NCBI RefSeq assembly: GCF_000757485.1
Contig: NZ_JPYO01000029.1
Span: 62,001-126,000 of the forward strand
From: Achromobacter sp. RTa
Lineage (GTDB): Bacteria > Pseudomonadota > Gammaproteobacteria > Burkholderiales > Burkholderiaceae_B
Reading direction: 5' to 3'
DNA length: 64,000 bases
The translations under genes were made by a program, and so were the position numbers. Position 1 is the stretch's first letter, and every line of letters starts with the position of its first letter. The notes beneath the pieces were generated by a model. That model was not told where the DNA came from. It worked only from the letters and a program-made list of their open reading frames with translations, and did no database searches. Of this stretch, positions 33,205 to 41,111 are shown in pieces.

Positions 33205-34725
33205 TCATTGATTGAGAGGGTCGGGGTTGCCTCCCCCGTCAGATCCCGTCGCCTTGCCGGCGCTGGTCGTGTGCCGAGGATCGCTATCGAATACAAAGCC
33301 CTCGGCGTCGGCCGTTTCGTTGTCGGCGCGAATCTCCGCCGCAATGTGGTCCGGATCGTCGCCCTTCTTGAGGATGATTGACGACCGGCTGGCAAAGCCA
33401 CTTCGCACCGACTCCTTGTCGGCCTGCACGTCCTGCACGGGATTGAAGTACGGCCATCCCTGGGGAACCCACAGCACGCGCAACCATTCACGGCGGCGGC
33501 GGTGGAAATCTGGCATGGAAAACGTGCCCGAAAGCGCCAGCGCATCGATCCAGGCATTCCAGACTGGGCGGCAAAGCTGATGAACCACGCAGTGCCACTG
33601 GTATTGCTCGATGAGCCGGTGGAACTCGTTGACCACCACCCGCAGCGTCCGATCGCTGATGCCGCGCAGGTCGCCTGTCGCGATCTCGTAGGGCACGCCG
33701 ACAGAGGCAAACGCCCCCATCAACTGCTGCCGCATGAACCCCTCGTAGTTATCGCCAGCATCCGGCGGGCTGGAGAAAGTCACCGTTTCCCCTGGCGCCA
33801 ATTCCTGCATGGTGCCGGGCTCCATGGAGACGAGCGGCGTGCCATCGTCATCGATCTCGTAGCCATCGGCCTCGCCCGTAAGCGGATTATTCGGATCGGC
33901 GTCGGGGTCGGGCTTGGTGATGAAGCCAGCGAAGAGGTTTGCCACCTCCTGCCGATACATGACGGCATCGTCCAAGTTGTCGATGGATTTCAATCGGAGC
34001 AGGACGGTCGCCAGAGCGGTCACTCCCCGCACCTGCCCTGGACGCAGCATCGGATAGGCGTGGATGACCTGCTCGGCTGGTACCCTGACCATGTCCTGCC
34101 CGGCAGCGTTTCGGCCGAATTCGCCAGGATGGCGGCGCCACATATGATAGGCAGCGCGCCGTCCGATAGCATCGAACTCCACGCCATTCACGATTTCGCC
34201 ACCGTTCGGCAAGGTAAGCGACCGCTCGACCGGCAGTTGGTCTCCCTCCATCTGCTGCAATTGCAGAGGCACGGACAATCCGTCCTGAGGCCGCCGAGGG
34301 CGCAAACGGAACAAGGTTTCGCCATCCTGGAAGATGCTGCGCACAGCCAGAGCCTGCATCCCGTAGAAATCCAGTCGGCCGTCAGCGTCAGCCTCTTGTA
34401 CCCAGTCAGCCCACAGTTCCTTCAGCGCCCGCCGGACGTTGGGGTCCGGGTGCTTGGGATACGGCTGGATCCCCGTGCCGATCACGTTGGATACCCAACG
34501 TGTGGTCGCGGTCAGCGCCCACGGATCGTTGCGCACGGCGTCGCGCGCGCGGCGACGCTGCAAGCTCAGGTTTTGCGTCGCCGCGGCGTTCGGCCCCGAT
34601 CCCGAGGGATTCCAATTCCGGGCCCGGCTGCCCGTGGCGCTGCCGCTTTCGTAGCTGCTGCTCATCTGCGCGCTAAGGCGACGAGGCAAAAGCAAGTTGG
34701 AACCACGATGCTTCAGATAGCTCAT
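33205..34725 (-). CDS. B: Portal protein B, 506 aa
   Basis: Lambda-type portal: SRARNWNPSGSGPNAAATQN, RRARDAVRNDPWALTATTRW, GVTALATVLLRLKSIDNLDD and GISDRTLRVVVNEFHRLIEQ. Twelve copies would form the DNA entry vertex. The ATG overlaps the gpW-like gene end by ATGA. Confidence 0.95.
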   Translation of the reverse strand: MSYLKHRGSNLLLPRRLSAQMSSSYESGSATGSRARNWNPSGSGPNAAATQNLSLQRRRARDAVRNDPWALTATTRWVSNVIGTGIQPYPKHPDPNVRRALKELWADWVQEADADGRLDFYGMQALAVRSIFQDGETLFRLRPRRPQDGLSVPLQLQQMEGDQLPVERSLTLPNGGEIVNGVEFDAIGRRAAYHMWRRHPGEFGRNAAGQDMVRVPAEQVIHAYPMLRPGQVRGVTALATVLLRLKSIDNLDDAVMYRQEVANLFAGFITKPDPDADPNNPLTGEADGYEIDDDGTPLVSMEPGTMQELAPGETVTFSSPPDAGDNYEGFMRQQLMGAFASVGVPYEIATGDLRGISDRTLRVVVNEFHRLIEQYQWHCVVHQLCRPVWNAWIDALALSGTFSMPDFHRRRREWLRVLWVPQGWPYFNPVQDVQADKESVRSGFASRSSIILKKGDDPDHIAAEIRADNETADAEGFVFDSDPRHTTSAGKATGSDGGGNPDPLNQ

Positions 34726-34928
34726 CGGATCCCCTTGCCGGCGTTGCGCAGCCTGAACTGCCGCGAGCGCCCCTTTCCTTTGCTGAGTTCCCGCTCCACA
34801 TGGGCGCGGGCGCGCATCAATTCGTCCGTACTGCGAAAGCGCACGCGCTTGCCGTCGTACTGGACCTCCAATTGGCTGTTCGCTATCGCGCGATCCAGCC
34901 TTTCCAGGTCCGCCTGGGTGTATGCCAT
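34722..34928 (-). CDS. W: Head-tail joining protein gpW-like, 68 aa
   Basis: MAYTQADLERLDRAIANSQL EVQYDGKRVRFR closely fits the gpW family (TQADLxxLxxAIxxG...V.y.g..v.Yrs). It binds below the portal to stop DNA leakage. Located between terminase and portal as in lambda. Confidence 0.92.
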   Translation of the reverse strand: MAYTQADLERLDRAIANSQLEVQYDGKRVRFRSTDELMRARAHVERELSKGKGRSRQFRLRNAGKGIR

Positions 34929-34959
34929 GACCTTGCCTTATTGGTTTCTGTTCTGCGGC

Positions 34960-37026
34960 CTACCGGCGCCCCCGGAGGTAGCTGGAAGCCGCAACTCGCC
35001 GGCGCGCCGGCTTGACGGCCGGCACGGCACGCGCCACTGGCGCCGCAGGCGCGACCTTCGCCGGGGCGGCTGGCCGCGTGGTTGATGGCGATGGCGGGTC
35101 CGGCTCTTCGTCCCGTGGTGGCGGCAGCGCATCGAGTTTTGCCGCCATGGCGTCCCACCAGGTGTCCGTCTTGCGAGACAGGCTCAGATGCTCCGCCACC
35201 CATAGCGCATACACCGCGCAGTCCAGTGCTTCGACGCGCTTGCGCAACGCCGTCCAGAGCGTTCGAACGCCGGTAGCCGTCTTGCGCGATACCCGCGCCT
35301 CGCCCGAAAACTGGCGGAACCATTCGTCCGACAAGTCCTCGGAAAGGTGGACATAGCCTGGGCCCGGCGTCTCGATGGCCAGGCGGCTGTGCAGCAGATC
35401 CTTGGCCAGGTTCGTGCCGACATGCCACAAGATCACGCCCTTCTTGATCCGCTTGCCTCGCCAGTCGATATCCACCTGGCCAGCGCCATCCTTGATGGCC
35501 TTCTCGCCGAAGGGGCGACCACGGACGGCAAAGACCCGGCGCGCCTTGTTGCGGCGCGCAAAGTCGTAAACCGCATTCGAATGATGGCCGCCACTGTCAA
35601 TAGCCGTAGCGTAGATGCTCATCTGCTGGCCGCCTTCATGCTGGAAGCGCCGCTCGAACAGGTATGCCGCCACGTTGGACCAGACCTCGTCCTCCGCCGG
35701 GTTGCCGTGGAATATCTGGTGATCCACGGTCCACATTTGTCCGCCACGGCCGAATCCCCAGACACCGACCTCCACGCGATTACCCTGCGTGTCGCAACCT
35801 GCGAGCAACAACGTGCAGCCCATCGGAACGAGGTTCTCGGCCAAGCTTGGAAGACGGTAGGCCTCAATCTCTGCCCGGCGCTTCAGCTCGTCCGCCTCGA
35901 TCTTCTCGACCTCGCCCTCCCAGGCCTGGCCCAGGGTGGTATTCCAGAAGGTCTTCAGGGGCTCGTCGTCGCCCAGCTTTGCCTTGGCGTAGGCCTCCTG
36001 GAACTCGCGGACCAGCTTGGCCCAGCTGACCATGGGACTGTACGCAGTCCACACGTGGAAGGCGACGCGCCGATGAGCCGGTATTACCTCGCCAGCCGCA
36101 TTACGGAAGACTCCATCGCGGTCGATGGTGGTGCCGTCCGAGCCGTACCAGAATCCGGACTCCGATGCCTCCAGATATTCGCTCTGGGTGATAAGGCAAC
36201 CGCAGTGCGGACATAGGTGCTTCACCGATTCCGGATCGCCGTCGACCCACTTGAGCCCGTGCGGTTCGTCCTTGCCACCCCAGGTCAGCGCATGATGCTC
36301 GTCGCAGTGGGGGCAGGTGATGTGATACTCGTATCGCGCGTCGGCGCCGGCTGCGCGCTTATCCATCAGGCAGGTCTCTTTCAGCTTCGGAGTGGATCCG
36401 ACCACCATCTTCGGGAAGGTTGCGCCTTCGAGGCGCTTGGCTGCCAACTGGCCGGGATCGCCTTCACCGTCGATGTTCGAATCGAACGAGCTGAACTCGT
36501 CCAGGTACGCCACGCCGATGGATAGTCGCCGGTAGTTGTCGCCCGACCGGCCACCGCGAAGATGCAGCACGCTGCCGCGAAACTTCTTCACCAGCAGCGT
36601 GTTGTCTTTGTGCCGTGCCAGCCGCGTCGGGAAGATCGGGTGCATGACCGTCACATCCCGAAGCATCGGCTCCAGCTCGGTCTTGACGAACTCGTCGCGC
36701 GCGCTGTCGGTCGGCTGCCACAGCGCCTGATTTCGCCGTTTGTGCTCGGCGAAATAGCCGACGGCGGCCAACAGGATCTTGGTGTAGCCGACGCGGGCCG
36801 ACTTGATTACGTCGACCTCGTGCACGTCGTCGCTGCCGACGCAGGCGAGAATGCCTCGTTGAAACGGCCAGGCCTCCCAGCGCTGCTCGACATAGGACGA
36901 TTCCGCAGATAGATAGAAATGGCGCTCGGCCCATTCGCGCAGCGTCATGGGCTCCGGAGCGGCGAAGGATGCAAGCCCGCGTCTCAGCGCGCGCGCGACC
37001 GCGGCGCGATTGGACTCTACGAGCAT
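34960..37026 (-). CDS. A: Terminase large subunit A, 688 aa
   Basis: gpA family ATPase/nuclease that cuts at cos and packages DNA. MTLREWAERHFYLSAESSYV, WEAWPFQRGILACVGSDDVH, VDVIKSARVGYTKILLA (adenine/Walker-like), VAYLDEFSSFDSNIDGEGDP (Walker B) and the zinc-type CPHC repeats CPHCDEHH / CPHCGCLI are visible. C-terminal nuclease region follows. Its ATG overlaps the small subunit stop by one base. Confidence 0.96.
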   Translation of the reverse strand: MLVESNRAAVARALRRGLASFAAPEPMTLREWAERHFYLSAESSYVEQRWEAWPFQRGILACVGSDDVHEVDVIKSARVGYTKILLAAVGYFAEHKRRNQALWQPTDSARDEFVKTELEPMLRDVTVMHPIFPTRLARHKDNTLLVKKFRGSVLHLRGGRSGDNYRRLSIGVAYLDEFSSFDSNIDGEGDPGQLAAKRLEGATFPKMVVGSTPKLKETCLMDKRAAGADARYEYHITCPHCDEHHALTWGGKDEPHGLKWVDGDPESVKHLCPHCGCLITQSEYLEASESGFWYGSDGTTIDRDGVFRNAAGEVIPAHRRVAFHVWTAYSPMVSWAKLVREFQEAYAKAKLGDDEPLKTFWNTTLGQAWEGEVEKIEADELKRRAEIEAYRLPSLAENLVPMGCTLLLAGCDTQGNRVEVGVWGFGRGGQMWTVDHQIFHGNPAEDEVWSNVAAYLFERRFQHEGGQQMSIYATAIDSGGHHSNAVYDFARRNKARRVFAVRGRPFGEKAIKDGAGQVDIDWRGKRIKKGVILWHVGTNLAKDLLHSRLAIETPGPGYVHLSEDLSDEWFRQFSGEARVSRKTATGVRTLWTALRKRVEALDCAVYALWVAEHLSLSRKTDTWWDAMAAKLDALPPPRDEEPDPPSPSTTRPAAPAKVAPAAPVARAVPAVKPARRRVAASSYLRGRR

Positions 37027-37523
37027 TACTCACCCTCGTTCTCTTCGTCAGCCTCCAGGTCTTCCAGCGACAGGGATGCAACCGCATTGCGGGTCTTGGC
37101 AAGCTCGCGCCGCACAATGGTCAAATCCGCATCAGTCAGATTCGGCAGCCGGCGCTTCAACGCCGTCGGAATCGCATCCATCGCGGCGCTGACCTTAGTT
37201 CCGGCCCGCGTCAGCACATCTTCCAGCACGCTGACTGGGGCAAGCTCGCCGCGCGCGACCGCGTTCTCCATCTCAATCTTGTCCGCCTGCGCGGCATACA
37301 GCCGCGCCTTTTCCTCAGCCGGATCCAGCGTTCTGGCGTCCTCCCCTGCTTGGCGGCCAGCCGCAATGTCACGTATGTGCCCGCAGTACGAAAGCAGCCA
37401 ATTGCCCAGCGTGTCGCCCGCGACCATGACACCGCGCATGAGCAAGCCGCTTACCGCAGGCTGTGTGATACCGACCAGTTGCCCGAACCGGGCCTGGGTC
37501 GTCTTCTTCTCAAGGTCGATCAT
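37026..37523 (-). CDS. Terminase small subunit, Nu1-like, 165 aa
   Basis: ATG 37523 overlaps the upstream stop as ATGA. N-terminal helix-turn-helix (ARFGQLVGITQPAVSGLLMR) binds cos; a coiled region (AEEKARLYAAQADKIEMENA) and a C-terminal segment that should contact the large subunit follow. Fits the Nu1 family in size and place. Confidence 0.88.
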   Translation of the reverse strand: MIDLEKKTTQARFGQLVGITQPAVSGLLMRGVMVAGDTLGNWLLSYCGHIRDIAAGRQAGEDARTLDPAEEKARLYAAQADKIEMENAVARGELAPVSVLEDVLTRAGTKVSAAMDAIPTALKRRLPNLTDADLTIVRRELAKTRNAVASLSLEDLEADEENEGE

Positions 37524-38308
37524 CGTGCGGTGGACAGGGCCAGGTCTAAGGCGGTGGAAAACTCGGCGTCGTAGCGTTCGCTGTAGACCGCCTCGGCCGT
37601 TTCGTAGAAGGGGAATCGCTGCGTATACGAAGGCAGGGCCACCGCCAATAGAACCGGCTTCACATCGGCACCATGCGTGCCGGTCTTCTGCCACACGCCG
37701 GCGGGCAGCCGCTGTTCACGGTTGCCAGACATAGACCCCTTGCCACGGGAAACGAAGTACTGCACGCCGTTGACGCGTTTGTAGCCTTCGGCCGTCCTTC
37801 TCACCTTCGCCGTTCGCGCGCGGCTGCGGGGCGTAGAGTTCGCCCGATAGCCCTGCTCGCCGAAGGCCTGCAGGTAGGACAGCAATCGCACGATCTGACC
37901 GCGCGACATGTTGCCGTAGGCGTCGATCTCGGCGGCCGCCGCCGGCACCGTATAGGCGCCGGCAGGCAATCCAACCCGAGAAAGGGCCCTCTCAGAGCGC
38001 TTGAATCGGCGGCCGCCGCCCAATACCTGGGGCGGCAAGTACTTATCAGCAGAAAGGCCCTTGCCGGCGCCGTCGCGGTAGTCGACGGTGGCCACCAGGT
38101 TGTCCTTGGTGGCCCGGGCCAACCGCAAGGCGCGCATCGTGTACGGCGTCGGCCGGTCGAATACCTCGCCGGTGACGCGAGCCAGCGCTTCCAGGATGTG
38201 CTGCCCAACCCGGTTCAAAGCCAGTGACGTGGCATATGGCAACTGGCGCTGGGCCTGGCCGAAGAAATCCACACCCTCCCTCATCGACGAGTGATGGCGC
38301 AGCTTCAT
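37520..38308 (-). CDS. Phage protein ahead of terminase, tail-Z-like or unknown, 262 aa
   Basis: GAGG lies before ATG 38308. VDFFGQAQRQLPYATSLALN and ALARVTGEVFDRPTPYTMRA are like minor tail/tail-completion protein Z relatives found in many prophages, but the call is from general resemblance. It is the first gene of the late leftward block and is coupled to the terminase small subunit. Confidence 0.6.
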   Translation of the reverse strand: MKLRHHSSMREGVDFFGQAQRQLPYATSLALNRVGQHILEALARVTGEVFDRPTPYTMRALRLARATKDNLVATVDYRDGAGKGLSADKYLPPQVLGGGRRFKRSERALSRVGLPAGAYTVPAAAAEIDAYGNMSRGQIVRLLSYLQAFGEQGYRANSTPRSRARTAKVRRTAEGYKRVNGVQYFVSRGKGSMSGNREQRLPAGVWQKTGTHGADVKPVLLAVALPSYTQRFPFYETAEAVYSERYDAEFSTALDLALSTAR

Positions 38309-38759
38309 AAAGCCCTCAGATATAAGCCCGCCGCCGAGGGAAATTCTCGGCGGAACACATTCAACAGCGGCCGGAAACCCGCACGAATCGCGGCTTGGAG
38401 GCCGAAATTATTATTACCCCCCTTAGCGCGCCCGTGACTAGCGAGCGTTCGGGGTTCGAATTACCCTTACCGGACCGATTTTCCTAGGGGCCCCCGGCTT
38501 AAGCCCTCGCCGTATCGGCTTTTTTTCCGCCATGCTTCTGCGCCGTTTTCGCGCTTATACGGTGTAAGGCTTACGCCCTGTAAGCCCGTCCCGTGCACGC
38601 GCCGATGGCGGGTGCAACCTATTGCACACCACCCGACCGCGATGGCCGAATCCCACACGCCATGTCCAGCGTCCGGTCCGCGGTAGCGAGAAGGTAAACA
38701 GATAAACGTATGCACAAAAAGTCCTTGCGGAATCGAATTAATGTACATACAATAACTAT
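38309..38759. other. Non-coding region, candidate cos site with several dyads
   Basis: 451 bases between the first late gene and brnT without a supported gene. It contains hairpins at 38331-38353 (ccgccgag / ctcggcgg), a GC palindrome at 38487-38495 (ggggccccc), ggcttac/gtaagcc near 38567-38586 and gtgcaa/ttgcac near 38613-38628. cos lies just upstream of the terminase genes in lambdoid phages, so cohesive ends are probably here; the exact nick sites cannot be read. Confidence 0.5.
38725..38753 (+). promoter_or_regulatory. Promoter of brnTA
   Basis: TTGCGG, a 17-bp spacer and TACAAT. The expected start point is 6-7 bases downstream, at or next to the brnT ATG (38760), which implies a leaderless or nearly leaderless mRNA. 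An AT-rich segment (aatcgaattaatgtaca) in the spacer is a likely BrnA operator. Confidence 0.6.
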
Positions 38760-39026
38760 ATGGACATCACATTCGACGCCGCCAAAGACCTGAGCAACCA
38801 GCGCAAGCATGGCGTTTCGCTGGCCGAAGCCGAAGAGTTCGAATGGGATGACGCCCTGGTGCGTGAAGACATGCGCCGCGAGTACGGCGAGCGCCGCATG
38901 ATCGCCCTGGGCTATATCGATGTGCGCCTGTATTGCGTGGTGTACGTGGACCGCAACAACGAACGGCGCATCATCAGCCTGCGCAAGGCAAATTCGAGAG
39001 AGGTGAATCTTTATGCCGAAGCTTAA
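38760..39026 (+). CDS. brnT: BrnT family toxin, 88 aa
   Basis: MDITFDAAKDLSNQRKHGVS LAEAEEF is the typical BrnT start (FDxxK...N..KHG..F). RMIALGYIDVRLYCVVYVDR and RRIISLRKANSREVNLYAEA complete the RelE-like ribonuclease fold with conserved Arg/His residues. The toxin cleaves mRNA and is held by BrnA. It overlaps brnA by 14 bases. Confidence 0.93.
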   Translation: MDITFDAAKDLSNQRKHGVSLAEAEEFEWDDALVREDMRREYGERRMIALGYIDVRLYCVVYVDRNNERRIISLRKANSREVNLYAEA

Positions 39027-39291
39027 GCCGGGGACCATTGTCCCCACCCGCGAAGAGGACGAAGCCATCAGCCGCGGCATTGCTGCCGATCCTGACACCT
39101 ATGAACTGGGCGCTGCTGATCTGAAGCACATGAAGAAGATCGGCCGGCCTAAGGCTGAAGTCACGAAGGAACGTATCACCATCCGCTTGTCGCCCGACGT
39201 GCTGGAGAGCTTCCGCGCTACGGGCAATGGCTGGCAGACGCGCGTAGATGCGGCCCTGCGGGACTGGCTGAAGACGCACGCGCCTCGCTGA
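39013..39291 (+). CDS. brnA: BrnA family antitoxin, 92 aa
   Basis: MPKLKPGTIVPTREEDEAIS RGI with GRPKAEVTKERITIRLSPDV and VLESFRATGNGWQTRVDAAL RDWL is the C-terminal ribbon-helix-helix of BrnA, which binds toxin and operator. It follows brnT with overlap, the usual toxin-first order of this family. Confidence 0.93.
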   Translation: MPKLKPGTIVPTREEDEAISRGIAADPDTYELGAADLKHMKKIGRPKAEVTKERITIRLSPDVLESFRATGNGWQTRVDAALRDWLKTHAPR

Positions 39292-39294
39292 TAG

Positions 39295-39367
39295 TTGCGG
39301 CGGCAGGATTCGAACCTGCGACCTCCGGGGGTATAAACCCGGCGCTCCGCCACTGAGCTACGCCGCG
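39295..39367 (-). tRNA. tRNA-Ile(TAT)-like gene with an 8-base anticodon loop
   Basis: Minus strand: acceptor GCGGCG/CGCCGC (position 1 C faces A72), D stem GCTC/GAGC, anticodon stem CCGGG/CCCGG, loop TTTATACC, variable AGGTC, T arm GCAGG-TTCGAAT-CCTGC, discriminator A, no encoded CCA. The anticodon would be TAT (AUA codons). The loop has eight bases instead of seven because of an extra C. It could be a functional unusual tRNA or a decaying one. Confidence 0.7.
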
Positions 39368-39463
39368 AAAGCTAGCCTTGCTACTGCCCGCCCAGACCAC
39401 GCTTACGCTTGGGCGTGAAGGGGCAGTTTTCGGGGTCGTGTCCACCAAACATATGGAGCTCCA

Positions 39464-39565
39464 ATGAAGAAGCCCCGGCCAGTTTCCTGGTCGGGGCAGA
39501 TGTTGATCATCATCTGCTATGGTTACAAGTTCCTACACTTCAACAACCATAGGACGGACGTATGA
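39464..39565 (+). CDS. Very small coupled protein, 33 aa
   Basis: GGAG lies 5 bases before ATG 39464; the stop overlaps the next ATG as ATGA. The peptide MKKPRPVSWSGQMLIIICYG ends YKFLHFNNHRTDV. The DNA also folds into a strong hairpin (39472-39497, gccccggccag / ctggtcggggc), so it may be a leader that controls the next gene. Confidence 0.45.
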   Translation: MKKPRPVSWSGQMLIIICYGYKFLHFNNHRTDV

Positions 39566-39828
39566 CTCAGGAACAAAGTCTGCAAGACATCATCCCCCAG
39601 ATTTCTATGCTTGGGCTCGCCTTAGCCCAAGCTCAAGCACATTCGAACCGGGATATCACGATGGGGTACATTGGCCGTGCCGTTTTGGCAGCCCAGCAAC
39701 AGGGAATTAGTAGCGCCTATTTGGAAGAGGTGTACCAAAAAACATTCCCTGGCTCGCCACTACCGATCGCGCTCAGCGATGAGGCATATGCTGAACTGCT
39801 CAAGCGTCAGCAATCTGGCAATTCTTGA
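39562..39828 (+). CDS. Small hypothetical protein, 88 aa
   Basis: MTQEQSLQDIIPQISMLGLA LAQAQAHSNRDITMGYIGRA: an all-helical, Gln/Ala-rich protein. Its ATG overlaps the stop of the small gene at 39464. Its end overlaps the convergent gene at 39800. Unrecognised. Confidence 0.65.
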   Translation: MTQEQSLQDIIPQISMLGLALAQAQAHSNRDITMGYIGRAVLAAQQQGISSAYLEEVYQKTFPGSPLPIALSDEAYAELLKRQQSGNS

Positions 39829-39991
39829 CCGCTGCCCGCTCCACTGAGCTCTTCGAAAGCACTACGTGGCCGTCAGTATTTATTACTGCGGCCATCATTT
39901 GTTCGCGCAACGGGCGCCGCTCCTCTTCCAAGGCGTCCAAGCCTGGCCGAATGAAAAAGAGGACGACGCGCCCCCAGAATTTCTTCAGCAT
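39800..39991 (-). CDS. Small hypothetical protein, 63 aa
   Basis: GGAG lies 6 bases before ATG 39991. MLKKFWGRVVLFFIRPGLDA has a short amphipathic or membrane-leaning N-terminus, then EEERRPLREQMMAAVINTDG. Convergent with the previous gene by 29 bases. Unrecognised. Confidence 0.55.
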   Translation of the reverse strand: MLKKFWGRVVLFFIRPGLDALEEERRPLREQMMAAVINTDGHVVLSKSSVERAAVKNCQIADA

Positions 39992-40049
39992 TGAGATCTC
40001 CAAGTAGTAAACCCCGACCGGAATATCCGTATCGGGGCTTTCGATTATC

Positions 40050-40124
40050 TGGAGCGGGCTGCGAGGATCGAAACCCGCGTAGGCGGCTTGGAAGGCCGCA
40101 GCCTGACCACTCGGCCAAGCCCGC
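40050..40124 (-). tRNA. tRNA-Gly(TCC) with an 8-base T loop
   Basis: Minus strand: acceptor GCGGGCT/AGCCCGC, discriminator T and encoded CCA, D stem GCC/GGC, anticodon arm GCGGC-CTTCCAA-GCCGC (anticodon TCC), T stem GCGGG/CTCGC. The T loop reads TTTCGATC, one base longer than the standard seven. Its 5' end touches the CCA of the tRNA-like remnant at 40125. Confidence 0.8.
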
Positions 40125-40200
40125 TGGTTGCGCGGCTGGGATTCGAACCCAGGGACTCCCAGTATTGGGTGTGCGCCCCACTGAACTGTTTGTAGCGGCC
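40125..40200 (-). pseudogene. tRNA-like remnant: intact T arm and acceptor 3' strand with CCA
   Basis: On the minus strand the 3' half is canonical: CTGGG-TTCGAAT-CCCAG, then CCGCGCA-A-CCA. The 5' half does not fold normally: the expected anticodon arm is reduced to CCCA-ATAC-TGGG, and no 5' partner for CCGCGCA lies at tRNA distance. It abuts tRNA-Gly with no spacer. Probably a damaged tRNA; the 5' end is arbitrary. Confidence 0.5.
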
Positions 40201-40241
40201 TCACCCTTCGTCCAGACCTTTCGGCATCTCGGGCACCGCGC

Positions 40242-40269
40242 AAAAAAACCGCCAGCTTGCGCTTGGCGG
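40242..40269 (-). terminator. Terminator of the gene at 40308
   Basis: Minus strand stem from gcttggcgg/ccgccagc (one bulge) with a 4-base loop, followed by seven T. It lies between the small gene at 40308 and the tRNA cluster. Confidence 0.75.
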
Positions 40270-40307
40270 ATTCAGATCTAGCACTGTGGTTTAGGCAGGC
40301 AAAGCAC

Positions 40308-40541
40308 TCAGTTTTCGCGTGTCAGCCTGATCGTAATAGTTTGCTCGGCCAAGCTCTCTGGCATTGTTGGACCTTGCATTTGCCCTTCAGCCCCGGGGCA
40401 TTCACCCGACGCAAACTCCCCAGCAGACATCGCGCTCATCTCAAGCGTGGCCCAATGAATGAGTATGTTTCGCTCTATCGCATCTGCCATCTCGCGCAGC
40501 CGATTTGCCAGATCGTACCTGCTCATTTGCTGAATCAGCAT
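40308..40541 (-). CDS. Small hypothetical phage protein, 77 aa
   Basis: ATG 40541 (MLIQQMSRYDLANRLREMAD) is preferred for a weak AAGG site. The first helix pair and ATLEMSAMSAGEFASG suggest a small helical protein; the C-terminus QTITIRLTREN is beta-like. Followed by a terminator. Unrecognised. Confidence 0.6.
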   Translation of the reverse strand: MLIQQMSRYDLANRLREMADAIERNILIHWATLEMSAMSAGEFASGECPGAEGQMQGPTMPESLAEQTITIRLTREN

Positions 40542-40610
40542 TGCGCCGCCTTTCGGCACATGTGAAAAATACCGTCCACTTTCACGCGTGGGCAATCTAG
40601 CGAATGTTGC

Positions 40611-40868
40611 TCAGGAAGGTCGCACATGAGCATCGACCAGATGACGCCCATGATTTATAGCAGCATCTACGGCCATTACAGGGCTTGAAACAAACCCTCC
40701 TGACGCAAACAGCGGCACTTCTTCGGGTACGTTCAACCCATGTTGATCCGCAATGACGTCCAGTGCCACAGTGGCTGTGAACGCTGGCCGACGGCTTCTC
40801 CCAACCGATATACGGGAGACGTTTGCCGTTAGACGATACCCTTTGTAGATCATGTTGTTGTGAAACAT
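40611..40868 (-). CDS. Small hypothetical phage protein, 85 aa
   Basis: AGGAGG lies 4 bases before ATG 40868. The sequence MFHNNMIYKGYRLTANVSRI then FVSSPVMAVDAAINHGRHLV looks like a small alpha/beta fold. Unrecognised but well supported by its start site. Confidence 0.7.
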   Translation of the reverse strand: MFHNNMIYKGYRLTANVSRISVGRSRRPAFTATVALDVIADQHGLNVPEEVPLFASGGFVSSPVMAVDAAINHGRHLVDAHVRPS

Positions 40869-40904
40869 AAGCCCTCCTATCTTTCACTTACCTAGGGCTC
40901 TGTT

Positions 40905-41111
40905 TCACAACGCGCGAATTTGCGTAGCCTGTGGGCCTTTGGCGCCTGGCGCCGAAACGTAGCTGACGCGTTGGTTTTCAACTAAAACCTTGTGGCCATC
41001 GTCGCTGACTATCTCAGAGAAATGAGCAAATAGGTCCTTGCCGCCGTTCTCAGGCATGATGAATCCAAAGCCCTTTGCGTCATTGAACCACTTAACAATT
41101 CCGGTTTCCAT
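40905..41111 (-). CDS. Cold-shock domain protein, 68 aa
   Basis: AAGGAG lies 7 bases before ATG 41111. METGIVKWFNDAKGFGFIMP contains RNP1 (KGFGFI), and LFAHFSEI is the RNP2 position, both for single-stranded nucleic acid binding. Full-length CspA-type protein; likely RNA chaperone or antiterminator. It is carried by the prophage in the leftward block between replication and late genes. Confidence 0.92.
   Translation of the reverse strand: METGIVKWFNDAKGFGFIMPENGGKDLFAHFSEIVSDDGHKVLVENQRVSYVSAPGAKGPQATQIRAL

Noticed and set aside
40125-40240. A long tRNA using TGCGCGG near 40235-40241 as the 5' acceptor partner of CCGCGCA
   Set aside because: The match is immediately after a poly-T terminator, similar wording occurs at other terminators, and no anticodon arm forms in the ~115 bases between.
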